From NCBI GenBank assembly GCA_905178155.1, contig CAJINV010000009.1, positions 979,415 to 1,043,414 of the forward strand: a stretch of 64,000 nt of DNA, in the 5' to 3' direction. Shown here one piece after another: positions 1 to 11,459 of the stretch. This DNA is from Amoebophrya sp. A120 (lineage: Eukaryota; Sar; Dinophyceae; Syndiniales; Amoebophryaceae). The translations under genes and the position numbers were made by a program. Each line of letters begins with the position of its first letter. Position 1 is the first letter of the stretch. The notes below the pieces were generated by a model that saw only the letters and a list, made by a program, of their open reading frames with translations, had not been told where the DNA came from and made no database searches.

Positions 1-10
1 AAAACTCTCT

Positions 11-3000
11 TCAGGGTAATATCACAAACTCGTCCCTACCTTTGCCTGAGCCTCCACCCCAAGAGTCCTTTCCGCCGGAGGAGCCTGCGCCCCACTGTCC
101 TCTTTTGTGTGGACTATGCCGCAACTCCGCCAAATTCCGTGCGTTTATGGCTACCTGTTGTGCGCGTAGGTACGCCTCCTGAGCCTGCTGATCGCGTTGC
201 ATCTGCTGAACCGCAGCCGCAGGATCAAGACCACTGGCAACCGGCGGCGGACCGCCCGCACCCGCCGGGAGGGGAAGGCCGCCGGGTACGATACCAGACA
301 TATTCATCGTCAAATTATTGGAAGTCGCATTCATCTGTGGTGGCACTGGTTGTAAAGGCTGGGAGGCACTTGCGGATGGATTGTTCAGGTTCATGGGTGC
401 TGGTGGAGGTCCTTGTTGCAGCATATTAGGCATGCCTGAACCTGCTCCGCTGTCGAGCTGTTGTGCGTCTTCTGGTCGTGGAAGCTGCTGCACCGGTGGA
501 AATCCGGCGTTCAATAGCTGAGGATTCACCAAATCCACGGGATTCGGATGTGGGACCACGACGTTGGTGCTTATTTGCTGCGCCGCATTGATTCCTCCGG
601 CACTCGAACCGATTTGCTGTAGCATGCTGCTAACGAGCAGCTGCTGCTGCTCAGCCACACTCACCGCTGCCATCGCGTTTGCAGCCACCTGCTGCGCCGA
701 TGGAGATAGTAGCCCGCCGTTGAGATACTGGTTCGCCAAGATCGCACGCTGTTGCGGGTTAAGCTGTCCTTGGGACTGCAACTGCATCTGCTGTTGAACT
801 CCGTCCAGGATGGTGCTGCAGGAAGGAGGGACGCCAGGCAAGGCGCCGCCCGGTAGCTGCATTCCAGCGCCGCCCAAAAACAGATTAGCTTGCTGTTGAG
901 GCCCTCCGCCGGGAAGATTGAAGCCATCCGCTCCCTGCGGTTGCATCCCCCCCGGCTGCAAATTATTCTGCGGAATCGGTGGAAGATTTGGATTGATGAG
1001 CGGAGGATTGTTCACGTTGAGTCCTCCTCCCGTAGCCACGACGCCGGTGTTCAGAGCGAGGTTACTTGGCGTCGCGTTCAAAGAACTATTGAGCATGCTC
1101 GTCGACGAACTAGAGCCACCAAATTGAACGCTTCCGCCCATAGGCACAAAGGCCACGGCGCCGGGGTTCGTCCCCGAGGAGGAGGACGGACGGGTGATTG
1201 GCTGTTGACACGACCCGCTGGACCCGCCACCGTTGTGCTGCATCACACGCGCATTTGGATTGAATGGCAAACCCGTGCTATTGCCAGGGATTGTTGTAGC
1301 ACCGTTGGCGCCCGGCACGGCTGCGGGGAGTGGAGGCGCGTTGATCATCTGCAACTGCTGCAGCGATGGGTTGCTCGCGGAGTTGGGAAGCGAGGACAGC
1401 TGTTGCTGCGGCCCCAGCACGACGGGAGCACCACCGCCTTGCCCAACGCTGAGCGTTGGCGTCTGCTGCAAGGACGGCTGCGCAGCAGAAGTGGTTCCGC
1501 CTCCGACCGAGCCCGCCGTTCCTGCAGCGGAAACACTGCCGGGCAGTTGCGGTAGATTTAGATTCATCTGGTGGTCCAACGAAGGCGACATACCATGATT
1601 CTGCAGTTGGTCCAGAACAATGCCTTGCTGCCCGGACGACTGTTGTAGTTGGTCCGCTCGCTGCTGATCCACTACCGGCAGCAGTGGTTCATCTTCGGTG
1701 GCGGCGGGCGGTGGTTTCTCGTCGAAAGCGGCGAAGATCTTGTTAATGCTGTCCTGCGTAAATCCACATGCAGGTCCATCCGCTGCTGCGCCCTCCCCAC
1801 CGCCGCCCATCCCATTGTTCCCATACGAGCGGCCCCCGCCTTGGAAGTTGTTGTACGAATGCGCGTTCATGTTGTACGAACCACCTCCATTGCTCATGAA
1901 ACTGCCTCGTCCGCTGTTGTACCCGCCCCCGCCAGCTCCACCGCGCATCATGTTGTTACCGTGCCCATTTCCTCCGCTGCGCGAGTGATCGCGCGAATGC
2001 ATGCTGTAGTCGTTGTAGTCTCGTGGCCCATGATTGGCATTCCAACTGCCGATACCGCGGTCGTCGTGGTAGGTTGAGGACCGGTTCATCCACGAGCCGC
2101 CTTTACTTCCACCGCCACTATTAAAACCCACATGTTCCGGCATCATGCCGCGACTATTGCTGAAGCCGCCTTTGCTGGAAGAGCGACCGTTGTCTTGCAA
2201 ACCGTAACCGTCACGCGGTCGGAAGTTGTTGCTGAATGCCCGCGTACCGCCGAAGTCGTCATTGTGGCCGCCGCGATTATGAGGGGGACGCAAAGAACTA
2301 CCCTTATTTCCTTTCGAACCGTACTTTCCGACCGATCCGGGATACCGCTGACCGTAGTCGGGATGCTGCTCATCGTTGAAGTCGGACGAGGAGCGGTGAT
2401 AGCGACCCCCTTTGTGCGCGGAACCAGCAGCGAAGTGCTGCTGGTCTCCGTGTTTCCCAGAGCTGTTGTAAAAACCGCTTGCGTACTTGCCGCCCTTCCG
2501 GTCCCCGTACATGCTCTTGCCACCGTACGAGTTGTAGTTCATGCCATGCATGAAACTGGAACTGGAACTCGTGGCGCTGGTCGTGCTCCCGGGTATGGGC
2601 ATATTGAGGTCGATACTGTTGCGGAATCGGTCTCGGCCGTGGTGGTCAACATCCTCATCGTCTTTCTTTTGCTCGGCGTTGAGATCCGTACACAGCACGT
2701 CTAGATCGTCTGTCTCAGACTGACGTGGTCGTCCTTCTTGCTCAACGATGTTGAAAGTAGAAAACGGCGGCGCAACACCATTGCTAGCGTTCGTCCCACC
2801 TCTCGCTCGCCGGTTGTTCTCTACTAGTGCGGGTTCCACCTCCTGTGGTCCCACATCCCTGACATCGTTCCGCGGGTCCCCGTTCAAATCGATCTTCTGC
2901 AGCCCCCTTGTTGCCAGATCTGCAATAGGAACGATCTCGTCATCAGGAGCTCCGCGATGCTTCATTCTCTTTTTCTCCACGTAATCGCGGTGATCGTCTA

Positions 3001-4789
3001 GGAGCTGAGGCTCGTGTGCATTCTGCAGATCCGCGCTCGTCGTGGGGTGGCTCGCCCCCTTGGGAAGTGGCGGTGGCGCTCTTTGCGGCGTTCGCGTCAA
3101 CTCGTTCGCCACAAAATAATTGTCGGCCTGCTCGTAGTTGTTCATCTTCATCGGCATTTTGTTTTGCTCGTCACTACCAAAACTCGAGGATTTCTGCAAT
3201 GTCGGCTGAGATGAAGCTGTCAGGTCTGCGGAGCCACCGCTCGCGCCAGTAGTTGCCGCAGATGTAGAAGATCCGGGTCGTGGGTCAACGACATGATCTG
3301 AGGAGGACTTCGAGTCCAGCACATGTTGTGTGGCGTCGGAGAACTCAACACTGCTGTGCTTGTTGTACGCGCTAGCAGCTCTAGTTGTACTCTGGTCCAC
3401 AGAAGTTGTGTGCTTGCTCGAACTGGCACTCTTCCCGGTGCCGGCTTTGCTCGTACCCGTGCCCGTGGTAGAACTAGCTCCACAGTTGTCACCGCTGTTT
3501 GCCGACAGCCACCCGGAAGGTGCTGCTCCTATTGTTGGTGTCGCGCTCTTCCCGACGCCGGGCCCACCGCTGCACGTGGAGCTACTCGACGAGGAACCAG
3601 CGTTGATGTTACCACTTCGTTTGGATGACGACTCCGAGCTGGTGTTCTGCCGCCAGGATTTTATGCCCAGGGTCGGCTTCCAAGTAGTGGCCACAAGCTT
3701 CCAACTGTCGCGCGAGGTTGAGGTGGACGATGTGGGCATGCTACTGAGATTATTTCCCGACTCTGATTCATGCAACCCTCCTCGCGTCGAGCTGCTATTC
3801 GTGGCGGTCGAGGAGGACGAAGCGGCGCTGCTCGAGCTGCTTCCGCCCGCTCTGGTAGAGGCGGCAGAGGTGCTGCTGTGTCGGGCATTCGCTTGCAACT
3901 GCGAAGAAATGCTCGACCGGCTGTGGTGCTCAGTGGTCGGACTTTCGCCACTGCTCCTGCCGCTGTTTCCCAGCAACGCTGCTCCTTTGGCGTTCATATC
4001 TTCTACGAGCTGCGAACCGGGGGTCGTGTTCTTATTCACGCCTGTCGAGGAAAGCGAACCACTGTTTGCGCTTGTGTTTCCATTCCCACCACCGCCACTA
4101 GCAGAAGATTTTGAGCTGCTGTGAAAATTGTGCTGCGAAGCGCCGCTGTGGCCGAGACTTCCTGGTTTCTGGTTTTGCCCCGCGCTTTTATTGTTGGATT
4201 TCGCGTTCGCCGCATTTGCCACTGCGGCGTAGCTCTTGCGCTGCGGTTTCGACGTCTCGGTGGGCGACGGCGCAGAGGAGGCTGTAGATCCCTTACTCGT
4301 GGTGGCGCTTCCCTGCTGCAGCTCCGCCGAGCCTCCGCCTCCCGAGGTCGCTGAAGCCGCCGCCGCGCCAGAGGAACTCCCACTAGCAGAGGACATTTCT
4401 TTACTATTCAACCTCTTAGAGTTGGATGCAACTATCGCCGGCGAAGCAAGCTTGGAGGTCTTGTGGCTCTTGTCCTTATTATTCTCTTTGTATGAAGTGG
4501 AACTACTGGTGCCTTGATGATGCCCCGAGGAGGAAGAAGACGAGCCACTACTATTGCCACTTCCTCCTCCTCCACCGTAGTGGTGCCACAAGGAGTTGTC
4601 GTGCTTCCCACTTCCCGCCCCACTGTGCTCCTTGTCTACCTTCGTCCAGGAAGACCAGCTTTGCTCCTTTTTGTAGCTGCTGTATTTGCTTTTGCTGCTG
4701 CCGCTGCTACCGTGGTGGTCTTTTTCCTTGTGACTGATGGTGCTGTTGTTCTGGTGGCCGCCAGACTCTTTGTCCTTCGTCGACGACAT
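11..4789 (-). CDS. Low-complexity Ser/Gly/Gln-rich protein, RGG-like, function unknown
   Basis: One long open frame of about 1,592 residues. I start it at the ATG at 4787-4789 (MSSTKDKESGG...). The frame is open a little further upstream but has no earlier ATG, and a possible acceptor CTTCTGCAG lies just upstream. The N-terminal half is Ser/Thr/Gly/Asn-rich. The middle has Gly-Tyr-Arg-rich stretches of the RGG type (for example MMRGGAGGGGYNSGRGSF). The C-terminal third is Gln/Pro/Gly-rich. The only ordered-looking islands are a Trp-containing stretch (SWKLVATTWKPTLGIKSW) and one around DSINKIFAAFDEKPPP. Composition resembles disordered RNA-granule or RNA-binding proteins, but no catalytic or RRM domain is visible, so this is inference. 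The frame ends with TGA at 11-13. The window edge is so close that this could instead be read-through into an intron. Confidence 0.7.
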   Translation of the reverse strand: MSSTKDKESGGHQNNSTISHKEKDHHGSSGSSKSKYSSYKKEQSWSSWTKVDKEHSGAGSGKHDNSLWHHYGGGGGSGNSSGSSSSSSGHHQGTSSSTSYKENNKDKSHKTSKLASPAIVASNSKRLNSKEMSSASGSSSGAAAASATSGGGGSAELQQGSATTSKGSTASSAPSPTETSKPQRKSYAAVANAANAKSNNKSAGQNQKPGSLGHSGASQHNFHSSSKSSASGGGGNGNTSANSGSLSSTGVNKNTTPGSQLVEDMNAKGAALLGNSGRSSGESPTTEHHSRSSISSQLQANARHSSTSAASTRAGGSSSSSAASSSSTATNSSSTRGGLHESESGNNLSSMPTSSTSTSRDSWKLVATTWKPTLGIKSWRQNTSSESSSKRSGNINAGSSSSSSTCSGGPGVGKSATPTIGAAPSGWLSANSGDNCGASSTTGTGTSKAGTGKSASSSKHTTSVDQSTTRAASAYNKHSSVEFSDATQHVLDSKSSSDHVVDPRPGSSTSAATTGASGGSADLTASSQPTLQKSSSFGSDEQNKMPMKMNNYEQADNYFVANELTRTPQRAPPPLPKGASHPTTSADLQNAHEPQLLDDHRDYVEKKRMKHRGAPDDEIVPIADLATRGLQKIDLNGDPRNDVRDVGPQEVEPALVENNRRARGGTNASNGVAPPFSTFNIVEQEGRPRQSETDDLDVLCTDLNAEQKKDDEDVDHHGRDRFRNSIDLNMPIPGSTTSATSSSSSFMHGMNYNSYGGKSMYGDRKGGKYASGFYNSSGKHGDQQHFAAGSAHKGGRYHRSSSDFNDEQHPDYGQRYPGSVGKYGSKGNKGSSLRPPHNRGGHNDDFGGTRAFSNNFRPRDGYGLQDNGRSSSKGGFSNSRGMMPEHVGFNSGGGSKGGSWMNRSSTYHDDRGIGSWNANHGPRDYNDYSMHSRDHSRSGGNGHGNNMMRGGAGGGGYNSGRGSFMSNGGGSYNMNAHSYNNFQGGGRSYGNNGMGGGGEGAAADGPACGFTQDSINKIFAAFDEKPPPAATEDEPLLPVVDQQRADQLQQSSGQQGIVLDQLQNHGMSPSLDHQMNLNLPQLPGSVSAAGTAGSVGGGTTSAAQPSLQQTPTLSVGQGGGAPVVLGPQQQLSSLPNSASNPSLQQLQMINAPPLPAAVPGANGATTIPGNSTGLPFNPNARVMQHNGGGSSGSCQQPITRPSSSSGTNPGAVAFVPMGGSVQFGGSSSSTSMLNSSLNATPSNLALNTGVVATGGGLNVNNPPLINPNLPPIPQNNLQPGGMQPQGADGFNLPGGGPQQQANLFLGGAGMQLPGGALPGVPPSCSTILDGVQQQMQLQSQGQLNPQQRAILANQYLNGGLLSPSAQQVAANAMAAVSVAEQQQLLVSSMLQQIGSSAGGINAAQQISTNVVVPHPNPVDLVNPQLLNAGFPPVQQLPRPEDAQQLDSGAGSGMPNMLQQGPPPAPMNLNNPSASASQPLQPVPPQMNATSNNLTMNMSGIVPGGLPLPAGAGGPPPVASGLDPAAAVQQMQRDQQAQEAYLRAQQVAINARNLAELRHSPHKRGQWGAGSSGGKDSWGGGSGKGRDEFVILP

Positions 4790-6224
4790 TTTGAAACCCC
4801 CGCCTTTCGCAGCACTAGCGACTGCAGAAGTAGAAACCAATTACCTTCACCCAGGTGACCGGCCGTTTGCGTTTCCACGTACCAATGCCGAACGCACAGG
4901 CGAATGCAACTGGCACTTTTGGGCGGCTTGTCGTTGTTTTCGTCGTGGTGTATCAAGTTATGTATTAATTTGTTACTCACAACAGCGCAGGTGGCGGTGG
5001 ACCTTTTCTTCTTTTAATCTATGTACTACCCTCACACCTAGTATTTCACCATTGCGGAGCATTCATTGCTGGTGTGTTAAAGCTACATCATCATCTGCTT
5101 GCTTTCCTACAAAAGATATTTTTACGGCACACTCAGACTCGCCACATCGTTGGGACCACTAAGGACCGTGAGAAACTACAGAAAAGCTAAAGCTCAGATC
5201 AACATAGTCATTGAGTCATCAGCTGCTTCATGATAGTGGCTTCTCTCTGTCTCCCATCTTTTTCAAAAAACATCAACAACGCAGCTACTGCCGTGGCATA
5301 TCGGTGTTGAATCTTCAGGCAAGCCGAACAATTTTCAAGAATGCAAGGAGGAGTTCGTAATTCGTGCAAGTTGGCGACCCTTTCTTCCGCACAAAAGGCG
5401 ACCACTAGCACAACCTATGCAAAACACAAGACGGCGATCCGAACAAACGAGGCGAAATCGAAAAGCGATGCATGCAAGCAATCAACGCGCGCCAGCCTCA
5501 CGACCAGCCCCTCTACTGTACAAGATTAAAATGCAATTCAAACAAATTGAAATCTCATGAATCGTCTCTCTTCACAACCGACGACAGGCAAAATGATCTA
5601 TCGGAGCAGCAAAGAAACCAGATGACCTGCCTCTTGCTCTAAACAGGTCGAAGCGCTACTGTTTCTCCCATTTTGGCCTGTGCCTAACCGGCTGCGATGT
5701 AATAATGGCTTCCTTGCAACTTCTTTTGATTTTTCGATAGGCAGGCCAGGCACCCGGAACAGGTCCTACCCTGATTTTTCCCTGACATCTTCTGATGGAC
5801 ATGGCGCACTCCGGTTCATTTGCTTTGCGTCGTTGCTGGGCCCAGCGCTTCATTATCATTCATGATCAGGTTCAGGTTTTCATACTTGTTCGCATTTCTA
5901 TTTTGTTCAGAGATTCCAACAGCAAAATTTGAGGTGATATTCTTGAAAGGTGTTGCTTTCTACAATGGGACAGAAACAATTCTTCTTCTCGAAAAGGTAG
6001 TACAATTAGAAGATGAGGCTTGCCATATTGCTTCTTTTGGTTTTGATTTGTACATTTTTGGTACATGAAAACTTGCCGGCGGCTTGTACGTAAATCCGTG
6101 CGTCTCTCAATTCATTGCATCAGTGTATGCGGCCTACTTCGCGCTCGCGCAAGTCGGTTTCCTGTCTGTATCTTCTCCGGTAAACATCGTGTGCGTGTCG
6201 TCTGCTGTGAAAACACCACCCTGC
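4790..6224. other. Intergenic region
   Basis: About 1.4 kb, AT-richer than the flanking genes. It presumably holds the 5' leader of the low-complexity gene and the 3' end of the next gene. Only short, compositionally random ORFs occur. I see no RNA gene or repeat. Confidence 0.5.
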
Positions 6225-7179
6225 TTAGAGTTTTCCCGAAAGGGACTCCAATTCGGACTCGGCCTTCTTGCGTAGATCTCGTTCCAAGGAGATCTCTTCC
6301 TGAATCGGTTCCAGCAGCTTCTGTACTTCCTCCTTCACCAGGTTCTGGACGCTCTGGCGCAACTGCGCGGAGGTCTGCGAGCCGAGGATTTTGCTAGTAC
6401 TTGCGGTGCTGCTACCCCCGCCACCACGAGTTGATTTCGGTTTTGCGTGCTGCGAACCAGCCACGGACCCACAACCGGAGAGCGCTCTGAATTATATTAT
6501 ATGGGCGCGCGTACTTGATTATGAATCGAATACCACGAAGAAGAACGTCGATTACGCAATCATCTCACAAAATGCACAGGCGGCAATCTTCGAGAAGTTA
6601 TTGTTTTTCTTGTCATGCAAATGCATATCTGTAATCCGAGCAGGAGTACTTGGGTGCAAGAAAAACGCAGTCACGGATGACCTTTCCGCATAAAAAAATA
6701 CCTCGCAACAGAGGCCCCCGCGCATGATGACGGTGCGCCCGTCAAGTAGGAGGATTTGCTGTCTCTGCGGGGCAATACGACGTGATTAGCTGCCTGGCTC
6801 CCTGGTGCTTCTGAGCCCGCGAGACTGGGAGAACTCTTGACACGCTTGAACCTGGTACGGATAATTCAAAATTTTACTGGGAACGCAGAAAGCACACGAG
6901 GCGACCAGGAACAAGCCTCAGGATCGGACGATGGGAATAGTACCGTCAAATAAACAAAGTACGAGAAGATGATGAAACGGCGAAAAACAAAGTTGTGTTG
7001 CACCCATTGATCAGCTCCTGTGCGGAATCCTGCGAATCCGAAAAACTCGGCCGGTGGTAGTGCTCCTTGCCCTTGTAGTATTTTTCATATACAGGCCTTG
7101 TTTGTGCGTAGACCTCCCGCTCGATGCGCTGCGTCCACAGTTTGTCCTCCACTGTGGGTTTGCTCTTTAGCAGGGGCAT
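6225..7179 (-). CDS. Small coiled-coil protein, two exons, function unknown
   Basis: Predicted 145-residue protein from two exons, 7179-7004 and 6486-6225, with a 517-nt intron. The donor is GTGCAA and the acceptor TATAATTCAG. The split codon (GG|A) keeps the frame. The N-terminal exon is charged and aromatic (MPLLKSKPTVEDKLW...VYEKYYKGKEHYH). The C-terminal exon has a Ser/Gly linker and then a predicted coiled coil (QSVQNLVKEEVQKLL...RDLRKKAESELESL). It ends in TAA. The first candidate codon in the track frame is TTG, so I use the ATG at 7177-7179. I do not recognise the family. The real exon count could be higher if another exon lies upstream. Confidence 0.55.
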
Positions 7180-8458
7180 CTTCAACTTCTGACAAACGAC
7201 CTGCGTGGATCACGCCCGAGGGTACAACTTGAACTTGCTCTGCTTTCGATATTCATTTACCTACGCGAGTCACATCACCATCAGGACAGAGTAGATACAT
7301 ATCATGGCGTCGACAGCAGAAAGACGACACAGTAATCCCGAAGAGAACGACGACGATGCAGCCAAAAATGAAATTCATGTCACACCCGCGTGCAGCTCAA
7401 CAGCTTTTAGCCTGGTCTGTCAACCTCTCCTGGCGCTCCCACTGCCCAAGCATCGAATCACCACACACTCTCCTGTTTCATCTCTTTCTTGGGACAACTG
7501 TCCAAGTAGGCCACTCACCTCCGGCCGCGAAAGCCTCGGGCTTGATCATAGGGAACACGCGATTCGCTTCAAAAAAACAGAGGCGCGAAATCGGCGTGTA
7601 GTCGCACAACATAAGGTAGAGAATAATTTGGGTACTTCAAACATACATGGCCTCCATAGATAAATCAGTCTTTGGATTTTCTAATGGGAAGGTTTGATGT
7701 GCGTCGCGTGAAAGAGATCCTTTTGTTTCCCCTCATTATCTTGAGATCATGTTCATGCTCCTGCACAGAGTTATTGTGTTGAAATGTGGTAGCGTGGCGT
7801 ATGCGTATCTATAACTTGCGTCGTAGATATCAGGAGAACGGCCGTCGCGCTGAAAGAAACGTCAAAACATGTAAAAATCCAAGAAAGGACAAGGCACCGT
7901 CGAAAAGCTCGTGTCTCATGAAGTTTCCTTTTGATGAAGCAGAAGTACATTTGTCGGATAGATTTTGTACATTGTTCAACGGGCTAGAAAATTATGTGAC
8001 TCGAAAATTGTCGCGGGGAATAATTTTTACACTGAGGCTGAGCATTTCTATTTGATAAAAACGTTCCTCCTGCATTGCCTGCCACTTTCCCAAGCTACCA
8101 CAACACCTGTGGCTCCATTTCTGCCTTTATTTGATGATCATTGATATACGACATTTTGACTTGGAGCTTCTGCTGCCGCTGTGCATTGGTTCTTTTAAAA
8201 ATAGTTGCGTTGCGATTTCGTTTCTGCGTGTTGTATCAATTTAAACATGGTTGCGTCTGGGTTTATTCTGTATCCGTTTATACATAGTTGGTTGCAATGA
8301 GTCCGACAAGAAACAAAGTGGAGGTGGTAGGTGAAGACCACTCAATCTACTTGTCGCATCCTTCGAAAAAAGGCGCTTCAGTCACCTGCTCTTGCCGTCC
8401 TCTGTTGATTCAAGTTGTTTTCCATTTCCTCCGAACAATCAAGACCAGCCTGCTCCGT
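7180..8458. other. Intergenic region
   Basis: About 1.3 kb separating the eIF4A stop from the small coiled-coil gene. Short plus-strand ORFs here have no recognisable content. Nothing structured was found by eye. Confidence 0.5.
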
Positions 8459-10386
8459 TTACAAGTAACGCTCCAGGTCCTCCGGCATCTCCTGGATCTG
8501 CGTACCGTAGTACCGCTCGATCTCCTTCAAGTAGCTCTTGTCCTTTTCCGTGCAGAAGTTGATACCAACACCCTTACGACCGTAACGACCGGATCGACCA
8601 ATACGGTGCAAGTAGTTCTCCATCTTCACTGGCAAATCGTAGTTGATCACCAGAGAAACTTGCTGGATATCGATACCTGGGTAGAAGAAGTAGTTGTGAA
8701 CAGGATTATACTATGAGATGTTGACGTTGAGTCCTCGTCTCTACAACGAACTTGGAACTGCATATTTTCGTGAATCGCGTCCGATGAAAGGCATAAAAAT
8801 CATAAGTATGTAAAAAAATCTGTACCTCGTGCCAGCAAATCTGTGGAGATCAAGACCCGACTGGCGCCGTTGATGAATTCGCGCATGACGCGCTCGCGGT
8901 CCTTCTGGTCGAAGTCCGCGTGGATGACGGAGACCGTGAAATCGTTTTCGTTCATTTTCTCCGCGAGCCAGTTGGCCTTCTGCTTCGTGTTGCAGTAGAT
9001 GATGGACTGCTGGATGGTCAGGGTTTCGTACAAATCGCACAACACATCCAACTTGTTCTTCTCCTCATCAATATCGATGAAAAACTCGCTGATACCTGGA
9101 ATTTGTTTGGAAGAATCAATATCAAGAGCGTAGATTCATTTTTTTTTCTTTGTTTGGCTTTGGCAAGGCAAAATCGTCCAGCATGGTAGTTCATGCAAAG
9201 TAAAAATCTTGTTGTATAAGGCGACACATAACTAGAAACGCAAGAACAGTTGCGACGCTGTCGCGTAAGTACCCTCAAGGGTGAGCTCGTCCTTCTTCAC
9301 CAGGATGCGAACTGGGGAGCGCATAAATCGGGTCGTCAAGTCCAGAATCTCTGGCGGAAGCGTTGCGGAAAACAAACTGACCTGAACCTCAGACGGCAGG
9401 TACTTGAAGATGTCGTAAACCTGCATTTTTGATGGTGCAATTTTTTGTCAGTCGATTCCATTTGATTCACTTTTCCGCCCTCAGTCGATTCATGCATAAA
9501 CACGAGTGGCAGGAAAAAGTGAGCAGCAGCCCTTAGTGCGTCGAAGGTTCTTCCACAGAAGTCATGCATAGAGACTTTCCAAGTGTTGATGAGAATCAAT
9601 CAGCACCACATCGGTCCAGTATATTAATACCTGCTCCTTGAACCCGCGGTTTCCGAGCATCTCATCGGCTTCGTCGAGAACGAGGAGGTTGATGTCGTCG
9701 ACCTTCAGGTGGCGCTTGTAGATCAGGTCGAACACGCGTCCCGGGGTACCCACGATGATGTGGCAACCGTTGTTCAACTTGTCAACGTCGGATTTGACGT
9801 CGGTACCACCCGTGCACACGTGGGATTCGATTTTCATGTAGAGAGAAAAATTTTGGACGACCTGGATTGGAATCAAAACAAATTCGAACTCCTGTGCGGG
9901 ATGCCTTAGTTTTGCCTACTTCTGCGATCGTAAACAACTTTATACGTAACGAAACCCACATTCCGTGGACATGGACTACATCGACTACATGCAAAGGAGA
10001 AGTACCGATCATGCGGATTTTGGTTTACTACCTAGTATCAGGTATTCTACATCCACAAACCAAAACTATACCTTGTGGATCTGGTTGGCTAACTCACGCG
10101 TCGGTGCCAAAATCAGAACCTGCACTCCACGCAGGGTGGGGTCGATTTTCTGCAAACCACCAATGACAAAGGTGGCGGTCTTTCCGGTACCAGACTGCGC
10201 CTGTCCGATAGTATCACGCCCCGCGAGGATGGGTGTAATGCCGCGCTGCTGAATAGCGGACGGCTTCTCGAAACCGTAGGAGTAGATACCCCGGAGCAAG
10301 TTTTCCTGCAGGTTGAGTTCCTCGAACTCTTGGACCACAGGGAAGTCCATCTTCTCATCGTCACGAACGGAGACGGTGGCGGTCAT
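8459..10386 (-). CDS. EIF4A: DEAD-box ATP-dependent RNA helicase eIF4A
   Basis: Five exons: 10386-10072, 9861-9631, 9420-9273, 9095-8826 and 8676-8459. They join in frame to 393 residues, close to the usual eIF4A length. All introns are GT-AG. Motifs in order: Q motif [10 protein letters not shown] (38-47), motif I AQSGTGKT (63-70), PTREL (95-99), GG, TPGR (144-147), DEAD (168-171), SAT (200-202), and in the second RecA lobe ARG(T) and HRIGRSGR (345-352). The family unwinds mRNA 5' leaders within eIF4F for ribosome scanning, in the cytoplasm. The stretch DELTLEGISEFFI across exons 3-4 is typical of eIF4A. eIF4A-III/Fal1 is the nearest alternative. The C-terminus ([10 protein letters not shown]) differs from the usual EMPxxxADLx ending. 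Start ATG is 10384-10386; stop is TAA. Confidence 0.95.
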
Positions 10387-11459
10387 TTTCGATATTTATG
10401 TTGCTTTGGCGTTGAATATATTACGCTGGTAGGTTAAGCAAGAAAAGCAAGTATTTAAGTACTTGTACAAAAGATGATCAATTATGTTCTCAGTAGACAA
10501 CAAGAGACAAATAAGGTTCTTAAACGCGAGGCAGTTTTTGGAGGTGTAGTTTGAAAGTTTGATGCTTTAGGGTTGATTTTCTCGGTTAAAAGTTTGTAAG
10601 AAGTGTCGTATTGACAACTTAGCAAAAGTTTTCTTGATGCAATTGACGATGTAGTTGTTGTGATTAAGTCTTGACAATGCTCGTCAATACAGCTTTGTAG
10701 TTTAGCAGGGATTTAATCGTAAAGAATTACGTAGATAAATCGATGATAAGTAATACCGAATTCGAGGTTCGTCGAATTAAGTGTCACTGAGAAGCGGCTG
10801 TGTGCGGAAAATTTTGCATTGGGTTCAAAATTGACATCGCATCGTCGGTCATGGAAAAAGGCCTACGCACGGCGATCTAGTAGTTTTTTGAGTTGAGAGA
10901 ATGAGAGAGATCGCTCGCGCGGTTTTCGTTTTCATGAAAAGCACGGCTTCTTTTATCGGAGGACCCAGCATAGTACCGCGTCATTTTGGATCGAAAATGT
11001 TTGGTTCTTCAAGTAATTTCTCATGATCATTCATAAACATCCTCACAGCTGAAAAATGCAAATTCTTCGAGCTCTCATTTTTTGTGGATCGAAAAACATA
11101 CGGAGCACAACTTTCGGTGTACATGCACATTCATCGGTGGCACTTACTCTGATTTGTTGATCTATGATGCGCTTCAACTTCATTTCGGAAGCATTTTCGC
11201 ATCCTCTTTTTTGCAATTATTCATTATCATTACAACACTCGTGGTGGATCATTATTTCATTTGAGGTGTCTCTGGCACCGGGCGGTACTACGGGTGCACA
11301 TTCATCGCGCAATTGCTTTTGCTCATCAGCAAAGCTTCTTGCACACTATATTCAATTTCAAGTTGCTGGAGACTTAGTGTATGGATGACCTAAAAAGTTT
11401 ACCACATCGAGATCCAGCATCGAACAACACTCAGTCGACCTAATCCAGGGCTTTCATCT
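10387..11459. other. Intergenic region upstream of eIF4A
   Basis: About 1.1 kb of AT-rich sequence 5' of eIF4A. There is no convincing ORF, RNA gene or promoter motif. A single TTAGGG at about 10568 is isolated and not telomeric. Confidence 0.5.

Noticed and set aside
109-4124. Many plus-strand ORFs of 60-264 codons opposite the low-complexity gene
   Set aside because: They are shadows of GC-rich, repetitive minus-strand coding sequence; none has independent features.
7304-7663. Plus-strand ORF of 119 codons beginning MASTAERRHS, faintly like the start of the ORF at 27283 (MSATERRQSS)
   Set aside because: Similarity covers only about ten residues (a GACAGAAAGACGACA-type string), no further conservation, and both oppose the strand of all real genes.
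10560-10580. TTAGGG as a telomere-like sequence
   Set aside because: Single copy, no tandem array.
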